A stretch of DNA of 64,000 nucleotides from Glaciecola sp. XM2 (lineage in GTDB: Bacteria; Pseudomonadota; Gammaproteobacteria; Enterobacterales; Alteromonadaceae), in the NCBI RefSeq assembly GCF_018595715.1, contig NZ_JAHEOJ010000020.1, forward strand, positions 949,583 through 1,013,582, written 5' to 3'. The translations under genes were made by a program, and so were the position numbers. Shown here one piece after another: positions 29,975-38,969 of the stretch. The notes under the pieces were generated by a model. The model was not told the origin of the DNA, made no database searches, and saw nothing but the letters and a program-made list of their open reading frames with translations. The stretch's first letter is position 1; each line of letters starts with the position of its first letter.

Positions 29975-31645
29975 TTAAATATCAATAGCGTATGCTTGAT
30001 CAGCGCTAATCCGTCTATTCGCTAGAGTAAGTGCCTCCGTTCTATCTGCCACAAAGTCAGCATCATCGAGCAAGTTTTCAAAGCCCATGCGCATTAGCTT
30101 TTGTTTTGTCTCTTTTGTACGAACTAGCATCAATATATGCTTATCGAGATTTTTAGCGTCTTTTATCAGGTTTTCTATGGTTAACGCGATAGTATCATCT
30201 AAGTATGACACATCACTTAAATCGATGATGACCACCGCATGCTCACCTAATGAGCTCAGTTCTCTTGATAAGGCTTTTGACACGCCAAAAATCATCGTGC
30301 CGCTCAGGTAGAAATACAGCACTAAGCCATTTGCTTGGTTTAACAGCTTTTGCTGGTCTCGATTCAGTGGCAACCTTCCATCGACATCACTGATTGCTCG
30401 AATGTTCTTAGCTTGTGAGTGGGAGAGCTTTTCGATAGTAATAATATTGGCAATAAAAACGCCAATTCCCACGGCGACCACTAAATCAACAAATACGGTT
30501 AATAATAAAACTGCATACATGATCATGCTGGTTTGTTTTGAGACTTTATGCGCTCTTTTGATAAAGCTCCAGTCTAGAATATCGATACCTACTTTAATGG
30601 CGATACCCGCTAAAACAGCAATAGGAATCGCTGAGATCAGCCCTGACGCACCAAATACAGCGACAACAAGGACACCTACTCTTATTAGGCCCGATAGCGC
30701 CGTACGCGCACCGGTTTGTATATTAACCACCGTGCCCATGGTCGCTCCAGCGCCAGGTAAGCCGCCAAACAAGCCTGAGAATAGATTGCCAACGCCTTGA
30801 CCTATTAGCTCTTTGTCAGACTTGTGCTCGCTGCGGGTAAGGTTATCGGCAATGACCGAGGTTAACATGGAGTCTATGCAGCCGAGCATGCCAAGCACTA
30901 TGCCATCAAGCACCATGGTTTGAAACATCTCAGCGGTAAAGGTGGGCATGACCACGGCGGGTAATTTGACATCAATTTGACCTATACGATTGATATCTAC
31001 ATCTGAAAAAAACATGACGCTGGCAATGGATATCACTAAAAGAGCAATAAGCTGAGGCGGGACCCATTGTTTTATTCGTTTTGGCGTGAAAAAGATTAAG
31101 GCTAAGGTCAGAACGGCCATGGTCGCTTCGACCCAGTTAATTTGTGCGACAGTAGCAGGTAACGCAAACAAAGCGGCGGTAACGCCGCCACTGACCGCTT
31201 CGGCGCCTAATGCAGGTGCAAGTTGCATGATAATCAATATACAGCCAATCCCAGACATAAAGCCGCTTATGACAGAATAGGGCATTAGCGTGATGTATTT
31301 ACCTAAGCGCAGCAAACCAAATACGATTTGGGTAAGACCCGCAATCATGACCACGGTAAAGGCCATGGCTAAGCCATTTTCCGGATACTTTGCAATCATG
31401 GTGGTAACGACGGCTGCCATAATTACCGTCATGGGGCCGGTGGGCTCAGATATTAGCGTGGGTGTGCCGCCAAACATGGCAGCAAAAAAACCAATAATGA
31501 TGGCGCCATAAAGGCCCGCTTCAGCACCTGCACCAGAGGCAACACCAAATGCCAAAGCCAAAGGCAATGAGACAATAGCAGCGGTAACGCCACCTAAAAT
31601 ATCACCCTTTAAATTTTGGGTATTTATAATGTTAAGCAATGACAA
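29975..31645 (-). CDS. SulP-family anion transporter with STAS domain
   Basis: 556 residues. About 11-12 membrane segments occupy residues 1-410, with the SulP signature regions LPLALAFGVASGAGAEAGLY, SEPTGPMTVI and LFGGLPGAGATMGTVVN. A cytosolic STAS domain (about 440-550) follows, containing VVIIDLSDVSYLDDTIAL. SulP proteins move sulfate, bicarbonate or other anions; the cargo here is not set by sequence or neighbours. It is transcribed leftward, 81 bp downstream of lnt. Confidence 0.92.
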   Translation of the reverse strand: MSLLNIINTQNLKGDILGGVTAAIVSLPLALAFGVASGAGAEAGLYGAIIIGFFAAMFGGTPTLISEPTGPMTVIMAAVVTTMIAKYPENGLAMAFTVVMIAGLTQIVFGLLRLGKYITLMPYSVISGFMSGIGCILIIMQLAPALGAEAVSGGVTAALFALPATVAQINWVEATMAVLTLALIFFTPKRIKQWVPPQLIALLVISIASVMFFSDVDINRIGQIDVKLPAVVMPTFTAEMFQTMVLDGIVLGMLGCIDSMLTSVIADNLTRSEHKSDKELIGQGVGNLFSGLFGGLPGAGATMGTVVNIQTGARTALSGLIRVGVLVVAVFGASGLISAIPIAVLAGIAIKVGIDILDWSFIKRAHKVSKQTSMIMYAVLLLTVFVDLVVAVGIGVFIANIITIEKLSHSQAKNIRAISDVDGRLPLNRDQQKLLNQANGLVLYFYLSGTMIFGVSKALSRELSSLGEHAVVIIDLSDVSYLDDTIALTIENLIKDAKNLDKHILMLVRTKETKQKLMRMGFENLLDDADFVADRTEALTLANRRISADQAYAIDI

Positions 31646-31726
31646 ATTCTTATTCTTATTGTAGATCTTTCATTGGTTACTATCGCATTTGCTCATTGAC
31701 GAACGAGTTAGCCAATCAAGCTAATC

Positions 31727-33262
31727 CTAGTTGCGAAGCGCATCGTCTGTGCGCTGCGTACGCTTAACTAAAAATGCGATCCCTAACCCAAATAGTGACA
31801 CAAAATAAATGGGTATGTTACCTGCTAGTGTATAAGGTGTTGAGCCATTTACCAGTGCTAATGTGAGTTTTAGCACACCTTCTTCAAATTGTGGAAGGAT
31901 GCCAAGAAGTCTTCCTTTATGATCATATGCAGCGGTGATACCGTTGTTCGTGGCGCGAATGACCGGCAGAGCAAACTCCATTGCGCGAACTTGAGCGATT
32001 TGTAGATGCTGATGAGGGCCATGCGAATCACCAAACCATGCGTCGTTGCTCACGGTTAATATAAAGTCAGATTCGTCTGTGATGTTTGCGCGTATTTGCC
32101 GAGGAAATGCGATTTCAAAACAGATGGCTGGGACGCCATGTAAGCCCTTCGCTAACAAATTCGGTTGGACGTAATCACCACGGGTAAACGATGACATAGG
32201 CAGGTCGAAAATAGGCGCTAAAGGCCGCAGTAAACTCTCAAACGGGACAAATTCACCAATCGGCAGTAAGTGGTGTTTTGAAAAGCGGTTTCGATGCATG
32301 TAACGATAGGCATAGGTTTGTTCGGTTTGGGTATCTAAGCCTAGGCTAATAATACTATTGAATGCAGCGTCAGTTTCGTAATTGTAATTTACAATCCCAG
32401 TAAGCAGGGCGCTACCTGACTCGGTTGCCCGCTGGTCAATGTCTGCTATGTACTGTTGCGCTAATGGCTCAAGGCGAGGAATGGCGGCTTCGGGCCAAAT
32501 AATGACATCACTTCCCCAAGTGGATTCGCTTAAGCGCAGATACTTTTCCATGGTTGGGCGGTCTTGCTCAGGACGCCAGCGCATGGATTGTTCAATATTG
32601 CCTTGCACTAAGGCAAAGCTTCGGCTTTCACCCGTTGGTACGGACCACTGCCATCCTTTGAGCGACCATGTGCTAATGACGCATACCAGCACAACCACAA
32701 ACGATGTAATAACGGCTTGTCTAGTGCGCAGGACAATTGCAATTGCCACCGTACTGGAGAGTAAAATCATCACCGCGGATACGCCAATTTCACCTACAAT
32801 GGGGTAAAGATAACGAAACCAACTGTTGGTTTGGCTGTAGCCGACCGATAGCCATGGAAACCCGGTGAGTACGCTACCACGCAAAAACTCAGTTGCGAGC
32901 CAAATAGCAGGGGCGGCTAAGGGCCAAAGGGCAAGATGAAAATAACGTTTGAGAATAAAAATGAACAGACCGCAGTAAAGCGCAAGGTAACCACACAACA
33001 GCACCATCATCAGAATCGACACCACCAGTGGCACGCCTCCGAAGGTGGCTATACTAACGTGGACCCACGAAATACCCGCACCAAAAAAGCCTAGTCCAAA
33101 CCACCATCCACTATGAAAAGCATGTTTAGCAAATTTAGCACTCAGTGCAAGCCAAGTTGGCAATACAACAAAGGGTAGCCACCAAACGTCGAAAGGGGCG
33201 TATGCGAAGGTAAGGCTAGCGCCAAGCGCCAAGTTAACTGCGTATAGCGCTACTTTGTTCAG
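31727..33262 (-). CDS. lnt: Apolipoprotein N-acyltransferase
   Basis: Adds the third acyl chain to lipoproteins in the inner membrane. Several N-terminal membrane helices precede a periplasmic nitrilase domain with catalytic Glu in IIWPEAAIPR, Lys in NRFSKHHLLPIGE and Cys in VPAICFEIAFP. A TTG at 33232 is the first conventional start, but it cuts into helix 1 and has no ribosome site. A CTG at 33260-33262 overlaps the corC stop (CTGA), has GGAGA seven bases upstream and gives 511 residues, against 512 in E. coli, so I use it. The neighbours corC-ybeY-ybeZ-miaB match the E. coli cluster. Confidence 0.93.
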   Translation of the reverse strand: MNKVALYAVNLALGASLTFAYAPFDVWWLPFVVLPTWLALSAKFAKHAFHSGWWFGLGFFGAGISWVHVSIATFGGVPLVVSILMMVLLCGYLALYCGLFIFILKRYFHLALWPLAAPAIWLATEFLRGSVLTGFPWLSVGYSQTNSWFRYLYPIVGEIGVSAVMILLSSTVAIAIVLRTRQAVITSFVVVLVCVISTWSLKGWQWSVPTGESRSFALVQGNIEQSMRWRPEQDRPTMEKYLRLSESTWGSDVIIWPEAAIPRLEPLAQQYIADIDQRATESGSALLTGIVNYNYETDAAFNSIISLGLDTQTEQTYAYRYMHRNRFSKHHLLPIGEFVPFESLLRPLAPIFDLPMSSFTRGDYVQPNLLAKGLHGVPAICFEIAFPRQIRANITDESDFILTVSNDAWFGDSHGPHQHLQIAQVRAMEFALPVIRATNNGITAAYDHKGRLLGILPQFEEGVLKLTLALVNGSTPYTLAGNIPIYFVSLFGLGIAFLVKRTQRTDDALRN

Positions 33263-34125
33263 TCTGAGTTCTCCAGGTCGGGAAGAAAGACCTTAAGTTG
33301 CAGCAAGCGGCGCTTATCGGAGTTGGTGACTTCAAAGTGGATATTGTCTATTTGTACTTTTTCGCCGGTATCAGGCATGTGGCCAAACGCCCGCAGTACT
33401 ACGCCTCCAATGGTATCAGACTCTTCTTCATTGAAATTTGTCTCAAAGAAGGCGTTAAAGTCATCCACCGGAGTGAGCGCTTTAACAGAGTAGGTGGATT
33501 TGTTTAGAGGCCGGATATGATCATTTTCATTAACGTCGTCGTCAAATTCATCTTCAATCTCACCGACGATTAACTCAAGAATATCTTCAATCGTTACAAG
33601 GCCTGAGACGCCGCCGTATTCATCCACAACAATCGCCATATGATAGCGCTGCATGCGAAACTCTTTGAGCAATACGTCTACACGCTTGCTCTCCGGCACA
33701 ATAATGGCCTCGCGCATGGTGTTGCGAAGAGAGAAGGTTTTATCATCGTTAAACGCATATGCGAGTAAGTCTTTCGCTAATAAAATCCCTTCAATATGGT
33801 CTTTATCTTCGCTGATGACAGGGAAACGACTGTGCGCTGACTCCAACATAAGCGGTAAAAATTCATCTACGCTTTGTTCAATATCAATGGTGACCATTTG
33901 CGCGCGCGGGATCATAATATCGCGCACCTTCATGTCACTGACACCCATCACACCCTCAATCATTTCTTTGGTTTGAGGATCGATTAGATCGCGTTGTTGG
34001 GCATCTGAAATTAGATCAGATAGCTCTTCTTTATTTTTCGGCTCACCTTTAAAAGTGTGTAGCATGTTTGCCAACCAGCTTTTATTAGAGGAGCCGGTGG
34101 TAGAGGGGGGATTGTCTTCGCTCAT
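33259..34125 (-). CDS. corC: CBS-domain protein CorC/YbeX
   Basis: 288 residues, soluble. Two CBS domains (about 70-195, including MIPRAQMVTIDIEQSVDEF and MAIVVDEYGGVSGLVTIEDILE) and a C-terminal CorC_HlyC domain (about 205-285). Associated with magnesium/cobalt efflux and, in E. coli, with ribosome-linked phenotypes with YbeY. It overlaps lnt at the 3' end and follows ybeY by 40 nt. Confidence 0.94.
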   Translation of the reverse strand: MSEDNPPSTTGSSNKSWLANMLHTFKGEPKNKEELSDLISDAQQRDLIDPQTKEMIEGVMGVSDMKVRDIMIPRAQMVTIDIEQSVDEFLPLMLESAHSRFPVISEDKDHIEGILLAKDLLAYAFNDDKTFSLRNTMREAIIVPESKRVDVLLKEFRMQRYHMAIVVDEYGGVSGLVTIEDILELIVGEIEDEFDDDVNENDHIRPLNKSTYSVKALTPVDDFNAFFETNFNEEESDTIGGVVLRAFGHMPDTGEKVQIDNIHFEVTNSDKRRLLQLKVFLPDLENSD

Positions 34126-34165
34126 TGTTCTTTGCAGTAACTTACCAGTAGTTTATAGGTTAAAG

Positions 34166-34651
34166 TTAACGATCTTGATAAGGATCGTCAATACCCAATG
34201 ATGCTAGGACGGAAGTTTCAATACCTTCCATCTCTCGCGCGTCTTTTTCGTTTATATGGTCATAGCCTAGCAGATGCAATAGCCCATGCACACATAAATG
34301 TGCCCAATGTTGTTCTATGGTCTTATCTTGTGCTTTTGCTTCTTGTGCTAACACGTCAACACAAATGACGATGTCGCCTATATAGTCTGACTCCACAAAG
34401 TCAGGAGTTTCATTCACAAATGACAGCACATTGGTGGGCTTATCTTGATTTCGGTAGTCTCGATTGAGCGTTTGCGATTCAGCGCGTGAAACCGCTCTGA
34501 TGGTGAGTTCTACGCGGTGTTGATAGCTAATGTGTAACAGCGCTTGCGTTAGCCATGCCGAGATATCAGATTGAGAGACAAGCAGAGTTTGTTCTTGAGG
34601 TGATAAATCGTCTCCGGCTTCAAAAACAAACTCTAATGCATCAGTATTCAC
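34166..34651 (-). CDS. ybeY: Endoribonuclease YbeY (rRNA maturation)
   Basis: 161 residues. Single-strand endoribonuclease for 16S rRNA 3'-end processing and ribosome quality control. The zinc motif is HGLLHLLGYDH (about 121-131) and RDYRNQDKPTNVLSF is also conserved. The start is GTG, overlapping the ybeZ stop as GTGA, which implies translational coupling. Confidence 0.96.
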   Translation of the reverse strand: MNTDALEFVFEAGDDLSPQEQTLLVSQSDISAWLTQALLHISYQHRVELTIRAVSRAESQTLNRDYRNQDKPTNVLSFVNETPDFVESDYIGDIVICVDVLAQEAKAQDKTIEQHWAHLCVHGLLHLLGYDHINEKDAREMEGIETSVLASLGIDDPYQDR

Positions 34652-35703
34652 TGGCTAGGATCTTTATCATTGGGCTTTGTTTCGTTGGTTTGCAGCTGTT
34701 CACGCTGGGGCTTTTTAATCGCCTCTTGTTGGGCATCATGCTCTTCATAAGCTTGAACGATGCGCGCAACCACAGGGTGGCGAACCACATCATTTGCGGT
34801 AAAGAAGTTAAATGAAATGTCGTTGACTTGCCCTAGTACATCAATCGCGTGTCTTAGGCCAGAGCGCGTGCCCCGTGGCAGGTCGACCTGGGTAATATCG
34901 CCGGTGATCACCGCTTTAGAGTTAAAGCCAATACGGGTTAAAAACATTTTCATTTGTTCTGGCGTGGTATTTTGTGATTCATCTAAAATGATAAACGCGT
35001 CGTTAAGGGTACGCCCTCGCATGTAAGCTAAAGGGGCGACTTCAATAACGTTCCGTTCTATCAGCTTCTCGACTTTTTCAAAGCCAAGCATTTCAAACAG
35101 AGCATCGTAAAGAGGACGCAAATACGGGTCGACTTTTTGTGATAAGTCACCCGGTAGGAATCCGAGTTTTTCACCTGCTTCAACAGCTGGACGGGTTAGC
35201 ATAATTCGTCTGATTTCTTGACGCTCTAAGGCATCCACTGCGCAGGCTACCGCTAAGTAGGTTTTACCTGTACCCGCTGGGCCCACACCAAAGGTGATAT
35301 CGTGGTTAACAACGTTAGCGACATATTTTGATTGGTTGGGATTGCGTGGTTTGATCACTCCACGCTTTGTTTTTATGTGTACTTCTTTGCCGTAGTCGCC
35401 AGCCTCGGCACGCTCAAGACATTTCGCTTCTTGAATCGCTAAGTGGACCTGATTTGGCTCAAGTGCAGGAATGCTACCTTTTACGGGTTGAGTTTCAATG
35501 TACAACAATTTAAGTAACTCACTGGCGCCATTAGCCTGCTGTGGGTCACCCATGACGTTAAACTGATTGTTGCGGTATGAAATTTCAACGCCTAAGCGGC
35601 GTTCAATTTGTTTGATATTGTCATCAAATGGACCACACAAGCTCGACAAGCGTTTACTATCGTCAGGCTCTAATACAATTTGATTACTCACAAGATTACT
35701 CAA
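34648..35703 (-). CDS. ybeZ: PhoH-like ATPase YbeZ
   Basis: 351 residues. PhoH-family P-loop ATPase, with Walker A GPAGTGKTYLA at about 138-148, Walker B FIILDESQN and ITGDITQVDLP. An N-terminal KH-like segment lies at about 20-70. It acts with YbeY in RNA processing in several bacteria. The C-terminal tail after residue 315 is Gln/Lys-rich and poorly conserved. Located 24 nt after miaB. Confidence 0.95.
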   Translation of the reverse strand: MSNLVSNQIVLEPDDSKRLSSLCGPFDDNIKQIERRLGVEISYRNNQFNVMGDPQQANGASELLKLLYIETQPVKGSIPALEPNQVHLAIQEAKCLERAEAGDYGKEVHIKTKRGVIKPRNPNQSKYVANVVNHDITFGVGPAGTGKTYLAVACAVDALERQEIRRIMLTRPAVEAGEKLGFLPGDLSQKVDPYLRPLYDALFEMLGFEKVEKLIERNVIEVAPLAYMRGRTLNDAFIILDESQNTTPEQMKMFLTRIGFNSKAVITGDITQVDLPRGTRSGLRHAIDVLGQVNDISFNFFTANDVVRHPVVARIVQAYEEHDAQQEAIKKPQREQLQTNETKPNDKDPSQ

Positions 35704-35727
35704 TACAAATTCCTTACAAAATATAGA

Positions 35728-37155
35728 CTATATAGGGGTAAATTGGATGACGCCGTGGGCATCAGGTGCCGGCTGCTTAGCCATAATGCTATGTGGCGAT
35801 ACGGCCACACGCAGCCCCATGTCTGCTTCTCTTAAAACAACGTCGCCGCGCAATGAATTAGAGAATACGTTGGTGACTTCAACATCAACAAACTCGCCAA
35901 TCATATCAGGGCTACCCTTGAAGTTTACCACGCGGTTGTTTTCAGTACGGCCGGTAAGTTCGTCAGGGTCTTTCTTCGAAGGGCCCTCAACGAGAATGCG
36001 CTGCACCGTGCCTAACATGTTACGCGCGATTTGCTGAGCGTTTTGATTAATACGCTGTTGTAATATATGCAAACGTTGCTTTTTCGTGTCTTCGCTCACA
36101 TCGTCTACAATATCGGCAGCAGGTGTGCCAGGGCGCGCACTGTAGATAAAGCTGAAGCTCATGTCGTAACCCACATGATTAATCAGATTCATGGTGGCTT
36201 CAAAATCATCTTCCGTTTCGCCAGGGAAACCAATAATAAAATCAGAGCTCATGCACAGGTTAGGGCGAACCTTTTTCAACTTGCGGATAGTGCTTTTGTA
36301 TTCAATAGCGGTATGGCCGCGCTTCATCATGTTTAACACGCGATCAGAGCCGCTCTGTACTGGCAGGTGAAGATGATCAACAAGCTCTGGAATGTGTTTG
36401 TATGCTTCAATGATGTCGTCTGTAAATTCTACTGGGTGAGACGTGGTGTAGCGAATGCGGTCAATGCCGTCGATGCTTGCGACAAGCTCGAGCAACTCGG
36501 CAAAACGGCAAATACTGCCATCGTGATGAGGGCCTCTAAATGCATTTACATTTTGTCCGAGCAAGTTTACTTCGCGTACACCTTGAGCGGCAAGTTGCGC
36601 GACTTCTAGCAATACATCATCAACTGGGCGACTGACTTCTTCGCCGCGGGTGTATGGCACCACACAAAAGCTGCAATACTTCGAGCAACCTTCCATGATA
36701 GAGACAAAGGCGGTAGGGCCTTCGGCACGAGGCTCTGGTAAGCGGTCAAACTTTTCTATTTCAGGAAAGCTCACGTCTACCACTGATTTATCGCCGCTTT
36801 TAATCTGCGTTATCATTTCAGGCAAGCGGTGCAAGGTTTGAGGCCCAAATACTATATCGACATATGGCGCGCGTTTACGTATTTCGTCACCTTCTTGAGA
36901 GGCCACGCAACCACCTACGCCAATAATTAATTCTGGCTTAGTCTTTTTAAGGTTTTTCCATCGTCCTAGCTGGTGGAATACTTTTTCTTGGGCTTTTTCG
37001 CGAATAGAGCAGGTGTTAAGTAAAATAACATCCGCATCTTCGGCCTCCTCAGCCGCTGTGTAACCATGCGTTGAGTCCAGCAGGTCTGCCATTTTTTCCG
37101 AGTCGTACTCGTTCATTTGGCAGCCCCAAGTTTTGATAAACAGCTTTTTAGTCAT
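35728..37155 (-). CDS. miaB: tRNA-2-methylthio-N6-isopentenyladenosine synthase
   Basis: 475 residues from ATG 37155, matching the MTKKL start of E. coli MiaB; a GTG at 37167 is the only longer option. It methylthiolates i6A37 of tRNAs. The N-terminal UPF0004 domain supplies three Fe-S cysteines ([27 protein letters not shown]). The radical-SAM domain has CSKYCSFC, and a TRAM domain is at the C-terminus. First gene of the miaB-ybeZ-ybeY-corC-lnt operon, divergent from ubiF as in E. coli. Confidence 0.98.
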   Translation of the reverse strand: MTKKLFIKTWGCQMNEYDSEKMADLLDSTHGYTAAEEAEDADVILLNTCSIREKAQEKVFHQLGRWKNLKKTKPELIIGVGGCVASQEGDEIRKRAPYVDIVFGPQTLHRLPEMITQIKSGDKSVVDVSFPEIEKFDRLPEPRAEGPTAFVSIMEGCSKYCSFCVVPYTRGEEVSRPVDDVLLEVAQLAAQGVREVNLLGQNVNAFRGPHHDGSICRFAELLELVASIDGIDRIRYTTSHPVEFTDDIIEAYKHIPELVDHLHLPVQSGSDRVLNMMKRGHTAIEYKSTIRKLKKVRPNLCMSSDFIIGFPGETEDDFEATMNLINHVGYDMSFSFIYSARPGTPAADIVDDVSEDTKKQRLHILQQRINQNAQQIARNMLGTVQRILVEGPSKKDPDELTGRTENNRVVNFKGSPDMIGEFVDVEVTNVFSNSLRGDVVLREADMGLRVAVSPHSIMAKQPAPDAHGVIQFTPI

Positions 37156-37187
37156 ACGGCTAATCACAAACCTTGATATTTAATTAA

Positions 37188-37204
37188 GCGGGAATATTGC
37201 CCGC
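37188..37204. repeat. Small hairpin in miaB-ubiF divergent region
   Basis: GCGGG-AATATTG-CCCGC. It lies in the miaB leader, 33 bp upstream of the start. A -10-like TATAAT for ubiF is further right, near 37338-37343, without a good -35. Function unknown. Confidence 0.3.
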
Positions 37205-37438
37205 AAAATCTCTTGTGCAAAAAATAGTCGCGTATTTTACCGTTTTCAGCCTCAATAAGCTAGCCATAGCGAGCGGGCTCTTGCATCGAAAGTTTCTGAT
37301 AACCAGCATTGGCTAATATTGTGGCAACAAGCCTTGTATAATACCTTATCTGCAACCAAATATAGACTATGGCATACTGGTGCTCATCGTTTAATACGGC
37401 GTACTTTAGTATGGTAAAAGAGCAAGGAAACTATTTAT

Positions 37439-38626
37439 ATGAGCGATACAGACAGTTCAGGCAACGCAACGGTGTTAGACGTTGAGGTCTGCATTTTAGG
37501 CGCAGGCATGATCGGTGCGGCAAGTGCATGTACATTTGCCGCGCAAGGGTTAAGGGTTGCGCTTATTGAGCCTTACATGCCCCATGCATTTGCGCCCGAG
37601 CAAGACCCTGACCTTCGTGTGTCGGCTTTAAATCGCCACAGTATGGATTTACTCGACAGTCTTCATGCCCTCCCTCACATCTACGCTATGCGCTACAGAA
37701 GTTACGACACCCTTGAAGTGTGGGAAGACGAATTTGCGAAAACGCGCTTTTCAGCGCAAGACGTCAAAGAGCACCAACTCGGGATTTTTGTCGAAAATCG
37801 TTTAGTGCAATTGGCTTTGTTGCGCAGCATCGAAGAAAATTTTTCACAGAACGTAAGTGTCATTAATGCCAGCGCTACCCACATTGATGTCGTTAACGCT
37901 AAGGTTGCTTTAGACAATCAAAGTAGCGTTCAAGCTCGGTTTTTGCTTGGTACCGAAGGTGCACAATCACCTACCCGTAAAGCCGCGGGTATTGGCCAGA
38001 CTGCTTGGCAATACGCTCAGCGGGCTAATCTGATTGGCATAAAATTAAGCGAAAGTATTGACGACACCACCTGGCAGCAGTTCACACCAAGCGGTCCACT
38101 GGCATTGCTGCCTATGCACGAACAGCACGCATGTTTAGTCTGGTATGGTGATGATAAGATGTCTGAGTATATCCAATCTCTTGATAAGACAAGTTTGAAA
38201 GAGGCCATCGTGGAGCATTTCCCGCAGCGTTTAGGGGATTTTGAGGTGGTTGATAAAGCTGGTTTCCCGCTCGCTCGCATGCATGCAAACCAGTATTGGC
38301 GACACAAAGCGGTGCTCGCTGGAGATTCAGCCCATACCATTAACCCGCTTGCAGGGCAGGGGGTGAACTTAGGGTTTAAGGACGTAAAAGCCCTTGGCGA
38401 AGCAATTAAAAGCCACGGTATTAATGACCTCGATAATGCTTTTCGTGCGTATGAAAAAAAACGAAGGGCTCAAAATTTACTGATGATGTCTGCTATGGAC
38501 GGGCTGTATATGGCATTTAGTAACGATATCAAGCCACTTAAGTTTGCCAGAAACGCTGCGCTGATGTTGGCAAATAGCGCAGGACCACTTAAAAATACCG
38601 CACTAAAGTACGCGATGGGGCTCTAA
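37439..38626 (+). CDS. ubiF: Ubiquinone biosynthesis FAD monooxygenase UbiF-type
   Basis: 395 residues, UbiH/UbiF/VisC flavoprotein hydroxylase. The N-terminal FAD motif is GAGMIGAA (about 20-27), the middle motif is GTEGAQSPTRKAAGI, and GDSAHTINPLAGQGVNLGFKD binds FAD near the C-terminus. It hydroxylates a late ubiquinone intermediate. UbiF rather than UbiH is chosen because in E. coli ubiF is likewise divergent from miaB and next to the same tRNA cluster. AAGGAA precedes the ATG. Confidence 0.88.
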   Translation: MSDTDSSGNATVLDVEVCILGAGMIGAASACTFAAQGLRVALIEPYMPHAFAPEQDPDLRVSALNRHSMDLLDSLHALPHIYAMRYRSYDTLEVWEDEFAKTRFSAQDVKEHQLGIFVENRLVQLALLRSIEENFSQNVSVINASATHIDVVNAKVALDNQSSVQARFLLGTEGAQSPTRKAAGIGQTAWQYAQRANLIGIKLSESIDDTTWQQFTPSGPLALLPMHEQHACLVWYGDDKMSEYIQSLDKTSLKEAIVEHFPQRLGDFEVVDKAGFPLARMHANQYWRHKAVLAGDSAHTINPLAGQGVNLGFKDVKALGEAIKSHGINDLDNAFRAYEKKRRAQNLLMMSAMDGLYMAFSNDIKPLKFARNAALMLANSAGPLKNTALKYAMGL

Positions 38627-38666
38627 GGATGATGCAAGCGTATGATTTAAACAAGGGAGTAAACAC

Positions 38667-38840
38667 ATGAACGTATTTGTCATACTGGGTGTGCTGTTTT
38701 TAGCACTGATCATCATCATACCATTGGTGGAAAAGTCGGGGATGAGCGTATCGCCAGAGACTACCGCCAAATTGTCTCGTTTTATTTGGCCGCTGCTGAT
38801 TCTCGCGCTGGTGATACAATTAATTATGTTTGCGTTTTAG
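38667..38840 (+). CDS. 57-residue small membrane protein, unknown function
   Basis: An ATG at 38667 with AAGGGAG eight bases upstream opens a 58-codon frame that ends at TAG 38838-38840. The protein has two hydrophobic segments (residues about 2-20 and 38-56) separated by a short polar loop containing EKSGMSVSPETTAKLSR. It lies 40 bp after ubiF on the same strand and before a terminator, so it is probably the second gene of a ubiF operon. I recognise no family. The good ribosome site and hairpin topology argue that it is real. Confidence 0.65.
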   Translation: MNVFVILGVLFLALIIIIPLVEKSGMSVSPETTAKLSRFIWPLLILALVIQLIMFAF

Positions 38841-38897
38841 GGCGCTAGTGACACTAAGATAAAGTGTTAGTGGTACAAAAGCATGGATTAAAAATAC

Positions 38898-38931
38898 CCC
38901 CGAAAGTTAACCAAAATCTTCGGGGTTTTTT
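38898..38931. terminator. Terminator between ubiF unit and AGCS symporter
   Basis: CCCCGAA / TTCGGGG stem with a 14-nt loop, followed by TTTTTT. Convergent genes on both sides could share it. Confidence 0.8.
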
Positions 38932-38969
38932 ATGAGTAGAACAGCACATTCTAGTCTTCTTTTGTTCGT

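Noticed and set aside
33232..33262. TTG at 33232 as the lnt start
   Set aside because: No ribosome site and a shortened first membrane helix; CTG at 33262 explains more.
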